From Cyclina sinensis (taxonomy: Eukaryota; Mollusca; Bivalvia; Venerida; Veneridae): DNA of 64,000 nt. Positions within the stretch are counted from its first letter, which is position 1; every line of letters starts with the position of its first letter. Below, piece after piece: positions 48,942-60,523 of the stretch. Position numbers and translations under genes: made by a program. Below the pieces are notes generated by a model that did not search any database, was not told the DNA's origin, and was given only the letters and a program-made list of their open reading frames with translations. The stretch covers positions 4,487,104-4,551,103 of the forward strand of contig JAAONU010000001.1 of the NCBI GenBank assembly GCA_012932295.1, read 5' to 3'.

Positions 48942-49660
48942 CCTCCACTTTTGGAAGAAAAAATGTGGAGCCATTGTCATGACCCGCTTGTCGACTTCAG
49001 CGTTGGTTAAGCTTTTTGTTAAGGTCCATTTCCTCAGATACTATCAAAGCTATTCACTTCAAATTTGGAATACTTGTTCACTATCAAAATGTAACACCAT
49101 TTTTAAAGGGCAGATAACCCTCAATATTTTTTTACAAAGTTATGCCCCCTTTTCAGGTTAACCTATTTTTAAAGGTCTATTTCTCAAAAAAAGTGTTGAA
49201 GCTATTCCCTTTGAACTTGGAATACTTGATCACCATCAAGACTCCTCCCAAGAATGTTGGTACCCATGTTCCTGGGGTCAAAATTAGCCCCAACCCAGAG
49301 GTCACTTGATTTTGCATAGACTTATATTGGAAAAAAACTTTTTATGGCAAAGCACAAAGCCTAGAACCGAACTTTTTACTTACATGAGATGGGTAGGTAC
49401 TCCACCCCATTCCCCATGCATGGGACCCCCACACCCGAATTATTTTTCATTATGTTTTTTTTTAATACATAGATATGTGCCACCCCCCCCCCCCCCCAAA
49501 AAAAAAAAAAAAAAAAAAAAAATGCATGAGTAACTTCCCCCCGCCCCCATTTTTTTCTTTTCTTACATGAGTAGGAACTTCTTGTTTGACTTAGCTTACA
49601 ATTTATTAGAGCCTGCATTGAGAAAAGTGGAGCATGCTGTCCACAGACAGGTCTTGTTTT
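48942..49660 (+). mobile_element. Helentron-like element (family D)
   Basis: Left CTCCACTTTT and right AAAAGTGGAG (49623-49632) are inverted. A CTGTC/GACAG hairpin then precedes GTCTTGTTTT. The internal part contains a C-run and an A-run near 49483-49521. A homologous but 5'-truncated copy is nested at 44600-45437 and ends with the same hairpin (CTGTCTGTGGACAG). Confidence 0.65.
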
Positions 49661-50675
49661 TTCCAAGAATTGCCAAGTTCATTCAGTGATTTCAGAGGCT
49701 TGATGATGTAATACCTGTCTACATGTCCTCAGTTTGATTTAATTACATTCCATTTGTCAGCTTTAAAACATCCTGAAGGGTGCAGGAGCCATTATGGAAA
49801 AAGTATCTTCTGAACAAAATAGCATTATTTTTGAAAACTGCAGTTGAATATCAGTGCAGAACAGAACTAAAGGGCAAAGTTTCTCATCAGCTGTTAGCCA
49901 TTTTATAGAGAAATATTTTTTCCCAAATTAGTTATATTTCTGAAAGATTTTGTATGAAAACCTTTGATAGTCACTTAATTTGGTTCCCTAGTAGAACATT
50001 CTACTTGTTTAGTTAGGATTTTCAGCTAGCTAGAATAAATGATTCTGCATATGCAGAGTACGCAATTATTCATTTCATATTCGAGTTCATGTGAAGAATG
50101 TATACATGTAATCATAAGTATTTTTTACTTAAGTTCTGTTTCATGAATTGATTCTTCAATATATCCTTTATATTACCTCTGTTTGTGCAATGATTTGATG
50201 AACATTGTCCAGAATGGGTGTGCTATTCTTTTAACTAAACATGAACACTTATTTAACTACAACATACCTTACACAGTCTGTATACTACATTTTTCTTCAG
50301 CTTTATATGAACGGAAGAATTAGTATTTTATATGCTAATTACTGTATTTTTTATTGAAACATTTTTATGAGGTATCAGAGATATCAGAATGTATTACAAC
50401 ATTGTCTTGAAATCACCTTTACCAATATTTTTTTATGCAGTTTATTTAAATTACAGAAGATTCTTATGATAAAGAGAAAATTATTTTATGTTTGTTAAAA
50501 GGTAGCATCATGGTGGTACTCTAAAATCTTAATGTGCTAAAAATTGATAAGTTCCTTAGGGTATTTCATTATCTTGTTACTTTTCATTCTGTGATCTTCA
50601 ATCTATTTATAAATTTTTGTATTGTGAAGATTTACTAATAAACTTTCAGAAAAAAGTCACTGTTTTTATCTATAG
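49661..50675. other. Intergenic stretch, nothing recognised
   Basis: AT-rich with no supported exon. Confidence 0.45.
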
Positions 50676-51345
50676 CTCACCTGGGTCATACTGAGCCATC
50701 AACATTTTATCTTGTGAACAATCCAGAAGCCATATTATGTAATCACAGTTATGGAACTTGCTGTATGATCTCTCGAATAAGTTCGGAACTGGGTCAGGTG
50801 GTTTCAAAAACTAGGTTCAAAGGAAGTCCCTGTAAACACACACGAGATTTTTGACATTTTTCATGAAAGTTGCTGACAATGCTTGTTTTGATAATCCGTT
50901 CTGTTGTGTTTTGTGATCAGAAACAAGTTGAGCACCTTGTGGACGCTAAAAAATCAAATTTTCGCCCAAACTTCTTAAAACATAGTCGTTACGTTTGTTT
51001 TAATGATCCACAGGAAGAATTAAAACTTGGTTATATGGGATCTAAAGCTAAGTTACCTTCTGACCAGTGCAAAACCTTGTGAACGCTCAAGAGGTCTAAT
51101 TTTATTCCCAATCATGGGCAAACAACAATCTTTCTAATGAGTTTAAACAAGATCACATTGAATATAAAACTCGGTCAACCTTGTGGACACTCTTAGGGAT
51201 CTCAGTATTTGCCCAATCTTCCTGAAACTTTGTCATAATGTTTTTTTCATTATCTATAGTATGTGTTTGAAATTTGGTAGTTATGTATCAAAATAGGTCA
51301 TCTGCTGAGAGCACTCCAGAAGTCAAAGTTTTGACCCAGTTTTTC
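50676..51345 (+). mobile_element. Diverged family A fragment
   Basis: Begins ATAGCTCACCTGGGTCATAC, matching the left end of family A. The body repeats phrases such as ACCTTGTGGACGCT and AAAACTTGGTTATATGGGAT with ~100-150 bp spacing. No right end was found. Confidence 0.45.
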
Positions 51346-51539
51346 ACAAGAGCTCGAATCTTTAGAGGTTATATCGAGACTCGAGCAAGTAACACCAAGG
51401 ACAGTTAGCCGTAATCTATAGCGAATTGATTTTATAGAAAAGCTTTTGCAATTTTCTGAACGTTACATCCACCTATCATTTTTTTTGGTTTAACGGTTGT
51501 AATGTTTTCTATTTTGACAAACGTGCCAAGATCACTTTA

Positions 51540-51720
51540 GGACGGGAAACAATGACCGTCCTTTTCGCAGAGACATTCTGTGTTGTTTCACATGCTCAGA
51601 GTACAGTAACGATTCTTGGAGGTTTGGTTTAGACCAGTAAAGTGCTGCAAGGAGAGGAGATCGAACCTGTCATCTTGAGGTCATTAAATCAGCGCCTAAC
51701 TACCAGACCACAAACCCGCA
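51540..51720 (-). mobile_element. tRNA-derived SINE fragment
   Basis: On the minus strand GTGGTCTGGTAGTTAGGCGC resembles an A box, and CAGGTTCGATCTCC is a near-perfect B box. The body (CACATGCTCAGAGTACAGTA) is related to the SINEs at 5593 and 15935. Confidence 0.65.
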
Positions 51721-51721
51721 T

Positions 51722-54410
51722 AGTTTGATCCATAATATATAATTAGAACTTACATATATTCTTCTTGCTCAGTGTACACTAGCTTACTATACCAATTATA
51801 GTGTACATGTAAATAAATATACCATGGTAGTTAAGGTCTTTGGTATGACAGAGTACTTGTACAACGGAAAACACATCTGCGAAATTTATTCGTAATTCTA
51901 GAAGAAGACGGAAGTATTTTATTTCATTAGAGAAGGACACAGCTCTGGCCGTGATGTAAACCTCGCAGTGTATATATTAGAAACATCGACTTTTCTGTAT
52001 ACATCAATTACTGCAGATAGCACGATGCGTGTTCAAAGTTGTCGGAATTGTTTCGGGGAATTTCGGATCTGAACTATCGTACGGTAAACGTTCACTTTTG
52101 GAAGTGTGTTATGCAATGAAAAGTCCTTATAGATATGTAGTGAAGGTATTAACTAAATTTTCATCTTTGATGTATATAATGACGTGATTGCCCCAGGGTC
52201 ATTGATTAATAGTTTGTCACCGTCGGGTCGTGACCTGTTTTCTTAACAACCGCCTTTGGAAAGAAGGAAAAACGAGAAGGAAAATAAAGGAAATCACAGC
52301 AGAAAAAAAACAAACAGAAGGAAAGAAAAGAAGAGAAAAAGAAAAAAAGACAAACAAACACTCTAGAAGAGTATTTAAGAAATTTGTTTTAGCAACGAGA
52401 GCGACTTAGACCTATTATATTTCCTGATAACAAAATCACATAAAACAGAACTATAAACATATAAATATGATTTCTGTTCTAGATATTGTTTCATGAACAC
52501 AAGTCAACAAAATTTGAAAGAAAACTAAAACGAAAAAAAATATTGAATTATAAAAAAAGATTATTAACAGAGATTATTCAAGAAAAGAAGAAAAATAATC
52601 GACGATTTAAAAACTGTAATTTTTTAACTTAGCAAAATCGCAACAGAAATACAGAGAAAGAATGAGAACAGAAAAACTGACAAGATAAAGAAAACAAAAT
52701 GAAAGAACAAACAAACAAACAAACGATCTGGAAAAAACCGCTTTCATCGATTACATGAAACTAGATTAACGTGTTTGTATAACCATTTATATACGCGTTT
52801 TAGTATAATAATTCAGGTGTGGAAACTCAAAACTACAGGGTAATGTTATAAGGCATATAGAATTAAAAAATAAACGCACCATTTCACTCTATGGTATTAT
52901 TCCAGAAAATCCCCCAAAATTCAGAAATCAAGTAACTGTTCTTATAATTAGCACCTCAGCATGACTTGTAATTTTACCCTGGCTATGACCCCTATTTTCT
53001 TCATGGTGTATTATCTTCTATACAATCTTTGCCACATCTGGTCAGTTGCAGGTTATCATTAATTTTTCTCCTGCATTACATTGAAGAAAATTTATCTTAC
53101 TTTGCCAATGTTCTTATACTTTTGAAAGTTAGATAAAATAACCATATTAATTAATATTTGACCAAACATCAAAACAACTGTATAAGATAATCTTGTATGA
53201 TACAAGTTTTATTTATAGACTGAGCAGGTATCAAAATCAATGATATAAATTTATGTGATGCTGCAGCAAAATACAAAGATTCTGTTCAATGGTTCAGTTT
53301 TTAATTTTTAAATATTGTAGCAGTTATAAATAAGGCAATAACAGAGATGTCATTTTGTTATCGGTGTCCCTGGCAATAATAAGCAAGTTAAGCATCTTAC
53401 TGTCATTACCATTAAAACGTAAAATATGACAAAAATAAATCAAATCCTACCTGGGTGTCTGTTAAAAAAAATTAAAATGACTGTATTCATTCAGATAGCT
53501 TAAATTTAACTCTGTCTTATTCCATTATCTGTGTTTGCCTTAAACTTTTAAAAATTTATAGAACTAATAGCACACAGTACAATAAAATTAGCACTATCAG
53601 TGATAACTGATAACAGTGATAAAACAGGAAAAAGACACAACTTGTATCTGTCTGTCTTGAAAGGAATATAATTATTTATACTTAGGTTCAGGTAAATACA
53701 GATATAGAATTTTATCATGATAAAAGAAAAGTCTTACATATATGTGACACTACGGTGCCATACTGTTAAAATATTTTTTTAATGTAACTGTTATTTTAAA
53801 GTTCATATGTCTTTAAATTAACATAATATAGTCATACGGGTTCTGGTTGTTCATATTTCATGTTTATATGTAGCTAAACTTGGAAATTGCAAATTCATTG
53901 AACTACTCTACAGCATATGGTTTACAATACTGGCCGTTATTCAGCTATTTTCCATAAATTTCAGATGATTACTAACATATTTTAATGTCATGAGAAGAAA
54001 AATTTGACTTTAGGTAGTATATTTTTGTAAAGCTTGCATTTAACAAGTCCAGAAGAAAATGTTATTAAGCTCACAAGAAGCTCTCTAAATAAAAGTAATA
54101 CAAGTTCATATGAAATAACAGTACATATTACATGTACGTCACTGTATATATTGATGTATTGATCTATTCCTTTTCGGTGTTCAACATAAATTTTGGCAAA
54201 GACATATGTTGCAGCTCAATTTTCTTCTTTTGGAATGAACACTCTGATGAAATTAAAAGTATAATATTCAATTGTATGAATAATTGTGTGGAAAAAAAAT
54301 AATGTTTTACATCAGTATCATTTCTCTCAGTGACAGCCCTAGCAGCAACTATGTTTTTACTAAACACATTTGAAAATGAAACACACAACTTATAAAATCT
54401 GCTTAATGTT
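51722..54410. other. Intergenic stretch with a polypurine tract
   Basis: Contains a purine-rich run on the + strand at about 52255-52345 (AAG/GAA mixtures). The segment adjoining 54410 should include the 3' UTR of the minus-strand gene. No exon was recognised. Confidence 0.45.
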
Positions 54411-57400
54411 TCATGTTTTTCTAGGAGTTGACGTAAGCGGTCTTTTCCTCCTTGCGCCCTTCTGTGGTGTGTCTTTCAGATGCCGTTTTTGCGTCCTTGA
54501 TTTCAATGACGGCAGATCTGCAATGCACTGAAAATGAGCCTCTAGCCCGAAGTTGTATTCTATTTCCCCATTGATATTCCTTCCCAAACATTCGCAATCA
54601 AGGAAATTGAGAGGCTTCGTCTCATGGTTTCCAGCAGTTTGTAAGTAATCAATTTGGAGCTGAACTAAACTGGATAACCTCTCAACTGCTGATTTTGGTG
54701 GTAGCCATTTTCTAGGATCTGCTGTCTTAAATCCAGATTTTGTGTTTGAGTCTTCTCTTTTGGCAATACTTATTGCACGTATATCCTCAAATGGAACACT
54801 GGCACCTTCAAGTCGTTTTGGTGTGTAAATTAGCTTCACAAGCTCCACATACATTTCTTTGTTCAGATAGAACTGATCATCCTTAAGGACAAACAGCATG
54901 TTTCTGAAATCAGTGTTTTGTAACACTAACCTGCAAATCGCATGATGTGATACACCATATAATTTTGGGATAAAGTTATTCCCACCGATACATAATGCAA
55001 TAGCTAATTTGCATCCTATCATGTTGTCTTTGTAGTACTGCTCCAGCAATGTTAGAATGCCTGTTATATTGTATACATCAAACTTTCCACCTGGTTTTTG
55101 AAGAACAACATAGATTGGATATTTGTAGTGATTGTTTTGATCTCGCCTCCAGAATCTACTGACAACAAAAAGGTGAATGTAAATGGCATCAATGTCAGCT
55201 GATGTTATGAAACAAACAGCAGCATCACCTTCTTGTAGCTCATTTTGCAGAGAAATCAACCAGTCAGCAGTAGCCATTTCTGCTTCACCTTTCCTTTGTT
55301 TTATTTCTAGCATTTTTCTGAAAGCATCTGTAGTCACATCACTGCTAATGTTTCTAAGCATCGGTACACAGTATTTGACACAATTACATTTCCCATTGCA
55401 GTCACAGTCTTTCTCTACAATATATTCACTATCAATAATCATGGAGACGTTTCTTTTGATTTTCAGTTTTTCAATATTTTGAGCCAGATAGGTGCTGACA
55501 TACTTTTTGCCCATGTCTGTTTTAGTTGCCAGGTCCTTGTTGTATGTGTAGTCAGTTATTACGCAACTGCTTGTTTTTAGATGATTCACATCACTCTGTG
55601 TTCTGCTCTGCCTTTGCTGCCTTGTACCTGCCTTAAACTCATCTGGTGTAAATCCATATTTTTCTTCACAAACAACAACTGTTGAAACCTGGTCAGACTT
55701 CTCAATTATACTATTGATAAGCTTTTCAGTAACTTCTAAATATTCCTTTCCATGTTTTATGCTGCCCACTTTGAACTTCATTCCTGCAAATTCAATGATA
55801 CAGACTTTCATATTGGCAGTAATGTTTCTTGGTAAGGATGTAATATTTGCATCTATGAAATCTTCTAATGGTTGGTTGCTGCCACACATCTGTACCACAT
55901 TTATCAGTGCTCTTTGAATTCCTATCGATTTGATAACTTTAGGTTTGGAACTGTCAGCTTTGACAAGAGCCTGACAAGCATTGTTCTCTGACGAATAGCA
56001 GTTGATGATTTTTGTTTCCTTCATCACTTGCTTTTGCCTACTTTCCTCCTTTGCTTGGCGTTCAGTTCTGATTGGCTGTACTTTTGACTGTACTATTCTC
56101 TTAATAGTGACACCCTTGCTTCGTTTAGCTCTGCTGACGAGTTCAGAAGGACCACGAATTAAATCATCCTTGGTCAAATCAAGAGTATTCAAGCAGAACA
56201 TCTTTTCTCTTTGTAGGTACTTCATAAGGAGGTATTTCCCAACATCTTTACTGCAGCTATCAAGGATGGAACTTGGAAGTTTAAGGGGTATTTTGCTGTA
56301 GACATTATAGGGAACCTGGTTCTCCTGCACCGAAAGTGCTTGCCTTCTAAGAATAAGAGCCACTGTTGGATAGATATGAGCCATATCCACTTCTGTCAAC
56401 TCCCATCCAAGTTTGTCATCATCGTCTCGTTTTCCTGCTTTTGCAGTAGCACTTGCCTGAACTTTTGTCTCATTCAATGAATCGATCAAAGACATTCGAC
56501 ATGTTGCTGAAGCCACTGTTGAACCTGATCAGAAACCTTTTAAAGCTTCAAGATGGTCCATTTCACGCTTTGTGTCCGTGCCAAAGTTCCTTGTGCTGTT
56601 TTTGAATGGGGTACTGAATAATTCCTCTTTAAGGCGTTGATTGTAAAAGCCTGCTGAATAATGGCTATAAAAGAGTTTTACACAATACGGGGCATACGCA
56701 CTTGCATTATTTACAAATGAATAAAGCAGAGAACTTTTCACAGCTGACAGCAGTAAAGAGTATCCATCATTTCCACCAAGTCTTTCAGCAAGTGCAATTG
56801 CAACAACCTCATCACAATGTCTCATAATGTCCACATGAAGCTCAAAGGTAGCATTCTTTGATGAACCATATGATAGGAACTGTTCAAATCTTTCTGACCA
56901 TTTACATGATGTGTTGTAAGCACTGCCTGTTTCCATGTCATTTAGAAACTCTTGTAATTCATGCTGGTCAATGTGGTCCATGAATGAGATCAAAAAGGCT
57001 AAATGCAATGCTAAAGCTATCCGTTTCACATGTTTTGTCGCTATGTCAATATGACTGACAGATATTAATTTTGCCCATTCTTCTTGCTCCTCATCTCTCA
57101 TGTATCTTATTATCTCAATGAGTCCAGCCTGCCTGTATGAGCTAAACAAGATGTTGATTTTTGACTTTCGAAGATGTAATACTGGAAACTCTGGCAAAAA
57201 TGCCTCAAACCTTTTGTTGTTGGCCATTAAATTTAGAAGACATTTTCCAATTTTGTTATCAGGTCCACACAATATACGATTAGCAGCTTTCTTTTGGTCT
57301 GCTTCATACCCCATCTTCAGCAACACGTCATCAAGAATTTCTCTGATCTTATTTGGATCATCGTCGCCTCCCACAGCAGGCTGTGGATGGCGTGTAAGGA

Positions 57401-60400
57401 GTGGCGGTGCTATGTTCTTTTCAAAACCGAATGACTGCATAATATCTATGACTGATACTTCTTCCAGTTCTGTGTTCTCTTCCATGATTGACATATTGTG
57501 CATGGATGATTCTAGTGTTGATATTTGTCCCAATTCTTCATCGCTGTAATCATCTATTTCTTCAGACAGCAGCTCTTCTGAAGTATCATCCACTACATCA
57601 ATCGACTGCAAAACACCAACAAGGTCTACATCGAGCTCTGTACGCTCCACGTCATCTCCACTAGGACTATCTCCCTAAAATATAAGGCAACTGACATAAT
57701 GAAAATTGCTATTATATTTCACCAAATTTGAAAATTATGTTTTAAATTATTTGATTTGATTCTAAATAATGTTTGTTCAACGAAGGTGGAAATGCTGGAA
57801 AAAAGTCTCATATTGGTATCCAATTTATTTACCTGAATTGAAATGATTTCAAATCAGGAAATTTCAAATCAGTTATCAGACAAAATAGCTTCGCCACAGA
57901 ACTTTGTATATATATCTGCCAAGACATTGATAAATAATGTTCATGTTAAAACATTCATATTTGGGCAGATTATTTATGCTCTTCAAATATGAGAAATTTT
58001 TACTTTTTTCAACATGTCAAGGCATGTTGTTCAAAAAGTAGACATTAGAGATATCTAATGACACGTTTCATTATTTATGGTTGTAATACCTCAAAATCCG
58101 TCGTCCACGAGTGTTGGTCATCTTGGCTGTCACTGTTTATGTTGTGATTCACTGTTGTCCCTTCAGTATGCTCCAGCAAATCATCTGAAATTAGTTCATA
58201 AATGCAACTTGAATAATTACTTGATTGTTATCCACTATTCCAATTTCAGAAAGGGGGCTTTGACATTTTTTTTCTCTTTTTTTATGAACAGCTAATTTAT
58301 CAGTTATTAAATCAATAGCATAACTATGTGAGACTCCATTAGTGCCCCTCTAAAATCAACAATAAAATATATGAGCTAACTTCACTGATCTTTGGGTTTC
58401 GCTTTTTTCTTATGAACAAAAACAGGTTGGTGTAATGCAAAAAAATGGCATGGGCAGCGTCGATATTCCAGCGATAATTTTTATTTAATTTATATGACTC
58501 TACACATAATAACATAAGGATTAAATGGCATTATTATTATAGGTATTATAATTGTGTTTTATGTTAGCAATTTACTTTTGATTTTTACACTCAATACATA
58601 AATAATTATCATATGATATTTCAAGAAATACCTAACAGAAAAAATGTACCTGGCAAGTTCTTCCACAGCACTGTGTATCCAAATGTCATCAGATTGAAGA
58701 ACTGACTATAAACAAGCTGCTCTTTCTCCGTTGGCTCCAGTAGGGTATGCTGAATATCTTCTTTCATCAGTTGTACTTGCTGTTTGCAGACACATTTGTA
58801 ACTCCCATCACAATCAGAAGAATGCCACTGTTCTGTTATTAGTCTATCCAGGGGTAGCCCTTGAAGTGTAATTGGCAAGGTGCACAACTGCTTTGATCGA
58901 TGCTCACCAGGATTTGGGTCAGAAATGTACTTGAGACGAACCAAGTTGTCAAGCATAAGAATCACATGGCACGATCTCAAGTTAATCATTGTTTTTAGCT
59001 CTCTGCTTGTGGACTCATAGTCAAGTCTGTGCTCCTTTAAATAGGTGTTATAGTAACACAGGTCCTTACAGGCACTGGCCTTCAGCTGATTTTCTGCTTG
59101 ACGGAGACTTGAGGTTGCACCAGCAGAAGATGTGATGTCAAATACTGACCCAATACTCTTGTACTCCGTGAGCAGTTTGCTCGAATTTGATTGCTGAAAT
59201 AAACCTACAAATTTCTTATTACGTATGTTCAACAATGTGTCATACACGGCGTAAAGTTTTTCAAGTTTTTTCTTCAACAGAGTCTCGGGGTTGTTTTGTT
59301 TTCTTAACGATTCTTTGCTGATAAAGTTTTCCAGTAAAATTTGAGTCTCAACAGGTAATTCTAAGTACCACTCTTTGGCAATACTAAAGCTGTTAACTGA
59401 AAGTGGTTTACTTAAAATGCTGCTAGAGCATGCTCCACATTGATCATTTTCCTCTGTTTCAATGGTACCATCCACAAGTGTGCCTGCATGCCAGATCTTT
59501 GTCACATTCTGTAGCCGCTTTGTCTCAATAGCGTCACGCAATAGGAACCTGTATATACGTCCTTCGTAAATGTAATCGGTAAGTTCTTCAATGTTCACTA
59601 AAAGTATGGTTTCTAAATAGATTTTATGTTTTCTTTTTAAACTATAAAATATTCTAAGACATAGATCCTCAAAATCTGCTGGTACATCTTTGCTGGAGCA
59701 TAGCACAGTCCACAATCCATTTGGATCACAAGGCTGTGTAATGTTAAAGGAAACAGCCTGCTGAATATAGCCAGCAGAAAAGGTATTTGTCAGTGACTTT
59801 ATGTCTTCATCCAGAATGGATGCAATATGTATTTGTCCAGCAGAGATCTTCACCTGACTGTCCTTTTCTGCGGCAAAGTAGCGAGCTTTCTTTAGTCGGA
59901 TCTGCTCAGCTGACACTGCAATCCATTTCTTACTGCAATCAATGACATTCAGTAAGTGTTGGTATTTTGAGTATTTTAATTCTAACACCTCCTCGTATGA
60001 AAGGTCACATAAAAGATTCTGATCTTTGGAAAAGTCATACTCAAACCAACAGACATGTTTCCATTCAGATTCAGTAAAAAATGGTTTGTGTTCTGGTATC
60101 AGCGTTGGTATATTTTCTTCATCAAATCCAACTGAGTCAAAAACTTCTGAATGTTGGTGGATCTTTGTTTTTGCAATAAGTTTGTAAAGCTCTAATGAGG
60201 ATTTTACAATCGTATTGCTGTCTTCCTGAAGTATTTCACTTATGATGTTTTTTACAAGAGTTTCGCATGACTTTGAATTAGCATTTACAAACAGATACTT
60301 CAAAACAGAAAAAACCGTCACGCTTTCTTTACCAGATATTTCCTTTTGGCCTCCTTGGAAATTTTGCAAAGATCTTTTCAAATTGTGTTTATATAATTTG

Positions 60401-60523
60401 TTATCGTATCTTCTCAAAACTGAAAAAACATTTTCTACACAAATATAATGTTTATTATCTTCTTCACTTTTATGTACGTCAAACAATTTCACAAACTTCA
60501 TAGCCCTGTATAGTGTATATATT
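54411..60523 (-). CDS. Large uncharacterised protein with a FEN/XPG-like (PIN-fold) domain, interrupted by one in-frame TGA
   Basis: Minus-strand exons: 60523-58650 (ATG at 60501-60499 after a TTTTCAG acceptor), 58184-58090 and 57674-54411. Phases agree (1, 0), giving one frame of 1,736 codons. A single TGA at 56531-56529 (codon 1031) is the only break, and the frame is the same on both sides (LEALKGF, stop, SGSTVASATC). Visible parts: a large N-terminal exon of unknown fold with a Cys cluster (SSDCDGSYKCVCKQQ), an acidic middle segment, a helical block, and a C-terminal nuclease-like region (see 54927-55811). The tail is basic (TQKRHLKDTPQKGARRKRP) and could be a nuclear signal. Few introns and large exons contrast with its neighbours. 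The function is unknown; similarity to a widespread, often multicopy invertebrate gene family with XPG-like folds is from memory of motifs only. Confidence 0.8.
54927..55811 (-). other. Diverged FEN/XPG-like nuclease domain within the large gene
   Basis: Counting codons from 56516, residues 236-345 look like the N-terminal half of an XPG/FEN fold (MKVCIIEFAGMKFK, then VVVCEEKYGF and TRQQRQSR, then TDYTYNKDL). Residues 409-450 look like the internal half (KGEAEMATADWL, FITSADIDAIYIHLF), and residues 505-525 carry LCIGGNNFIPKLYG in the place of the usual GCDY/GNDF acidic motif. Acidic residues remain in GEAE and ADID, but the last Asp is Asn, so catalysis is doubtful. A Cys cluster (CDCNGKCNCVKYC, 371-383) is inserted between the halves. 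Confidence 0.5.
56529..56531 (-). other. In-frame TGA stop codon inside the large gene
   Basis: Reads TTT TGA-type context as GGT TTC TGA TCA GGT on the minus strand. The frame is open for 381 codons before it in the exon and 705 after it. A CGA to TGA change (CpG deamination) would explain it in one step. Readthrough, a sequencing error or a split into two genes are the alternatives. Confidence 0.85.
57675..58089 (-). other. Intron of the large gene
   Basis: Bounded by a GAG|GTATTA donor and a TTTTAG|GGAG acceptor on the minus strand. No feature was recognised inside. Confidence 0.75.
58185..58649 (-). other. Intron of the large gene
   Basis: Donor CCAG|GTACAT and acceptor AATTTCAG|ATGATT on the minus strand. 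Without splicing the frame stops at 58621, which would truncate the protein at 659 residues. Confidence 0.75.

Noticed and set aside
54411..56516. Stand-alone 701-residue gene
   Set aside because: Its nominal start is GTG, the frame is continuous with the upstream exon except for one TGA, and no promoter or ATG context is seen.
56529..56531. Selenocysteine codon
   Set aside because: The local context has no Cys-paired redox motif, and no SECIS-like element was identified.
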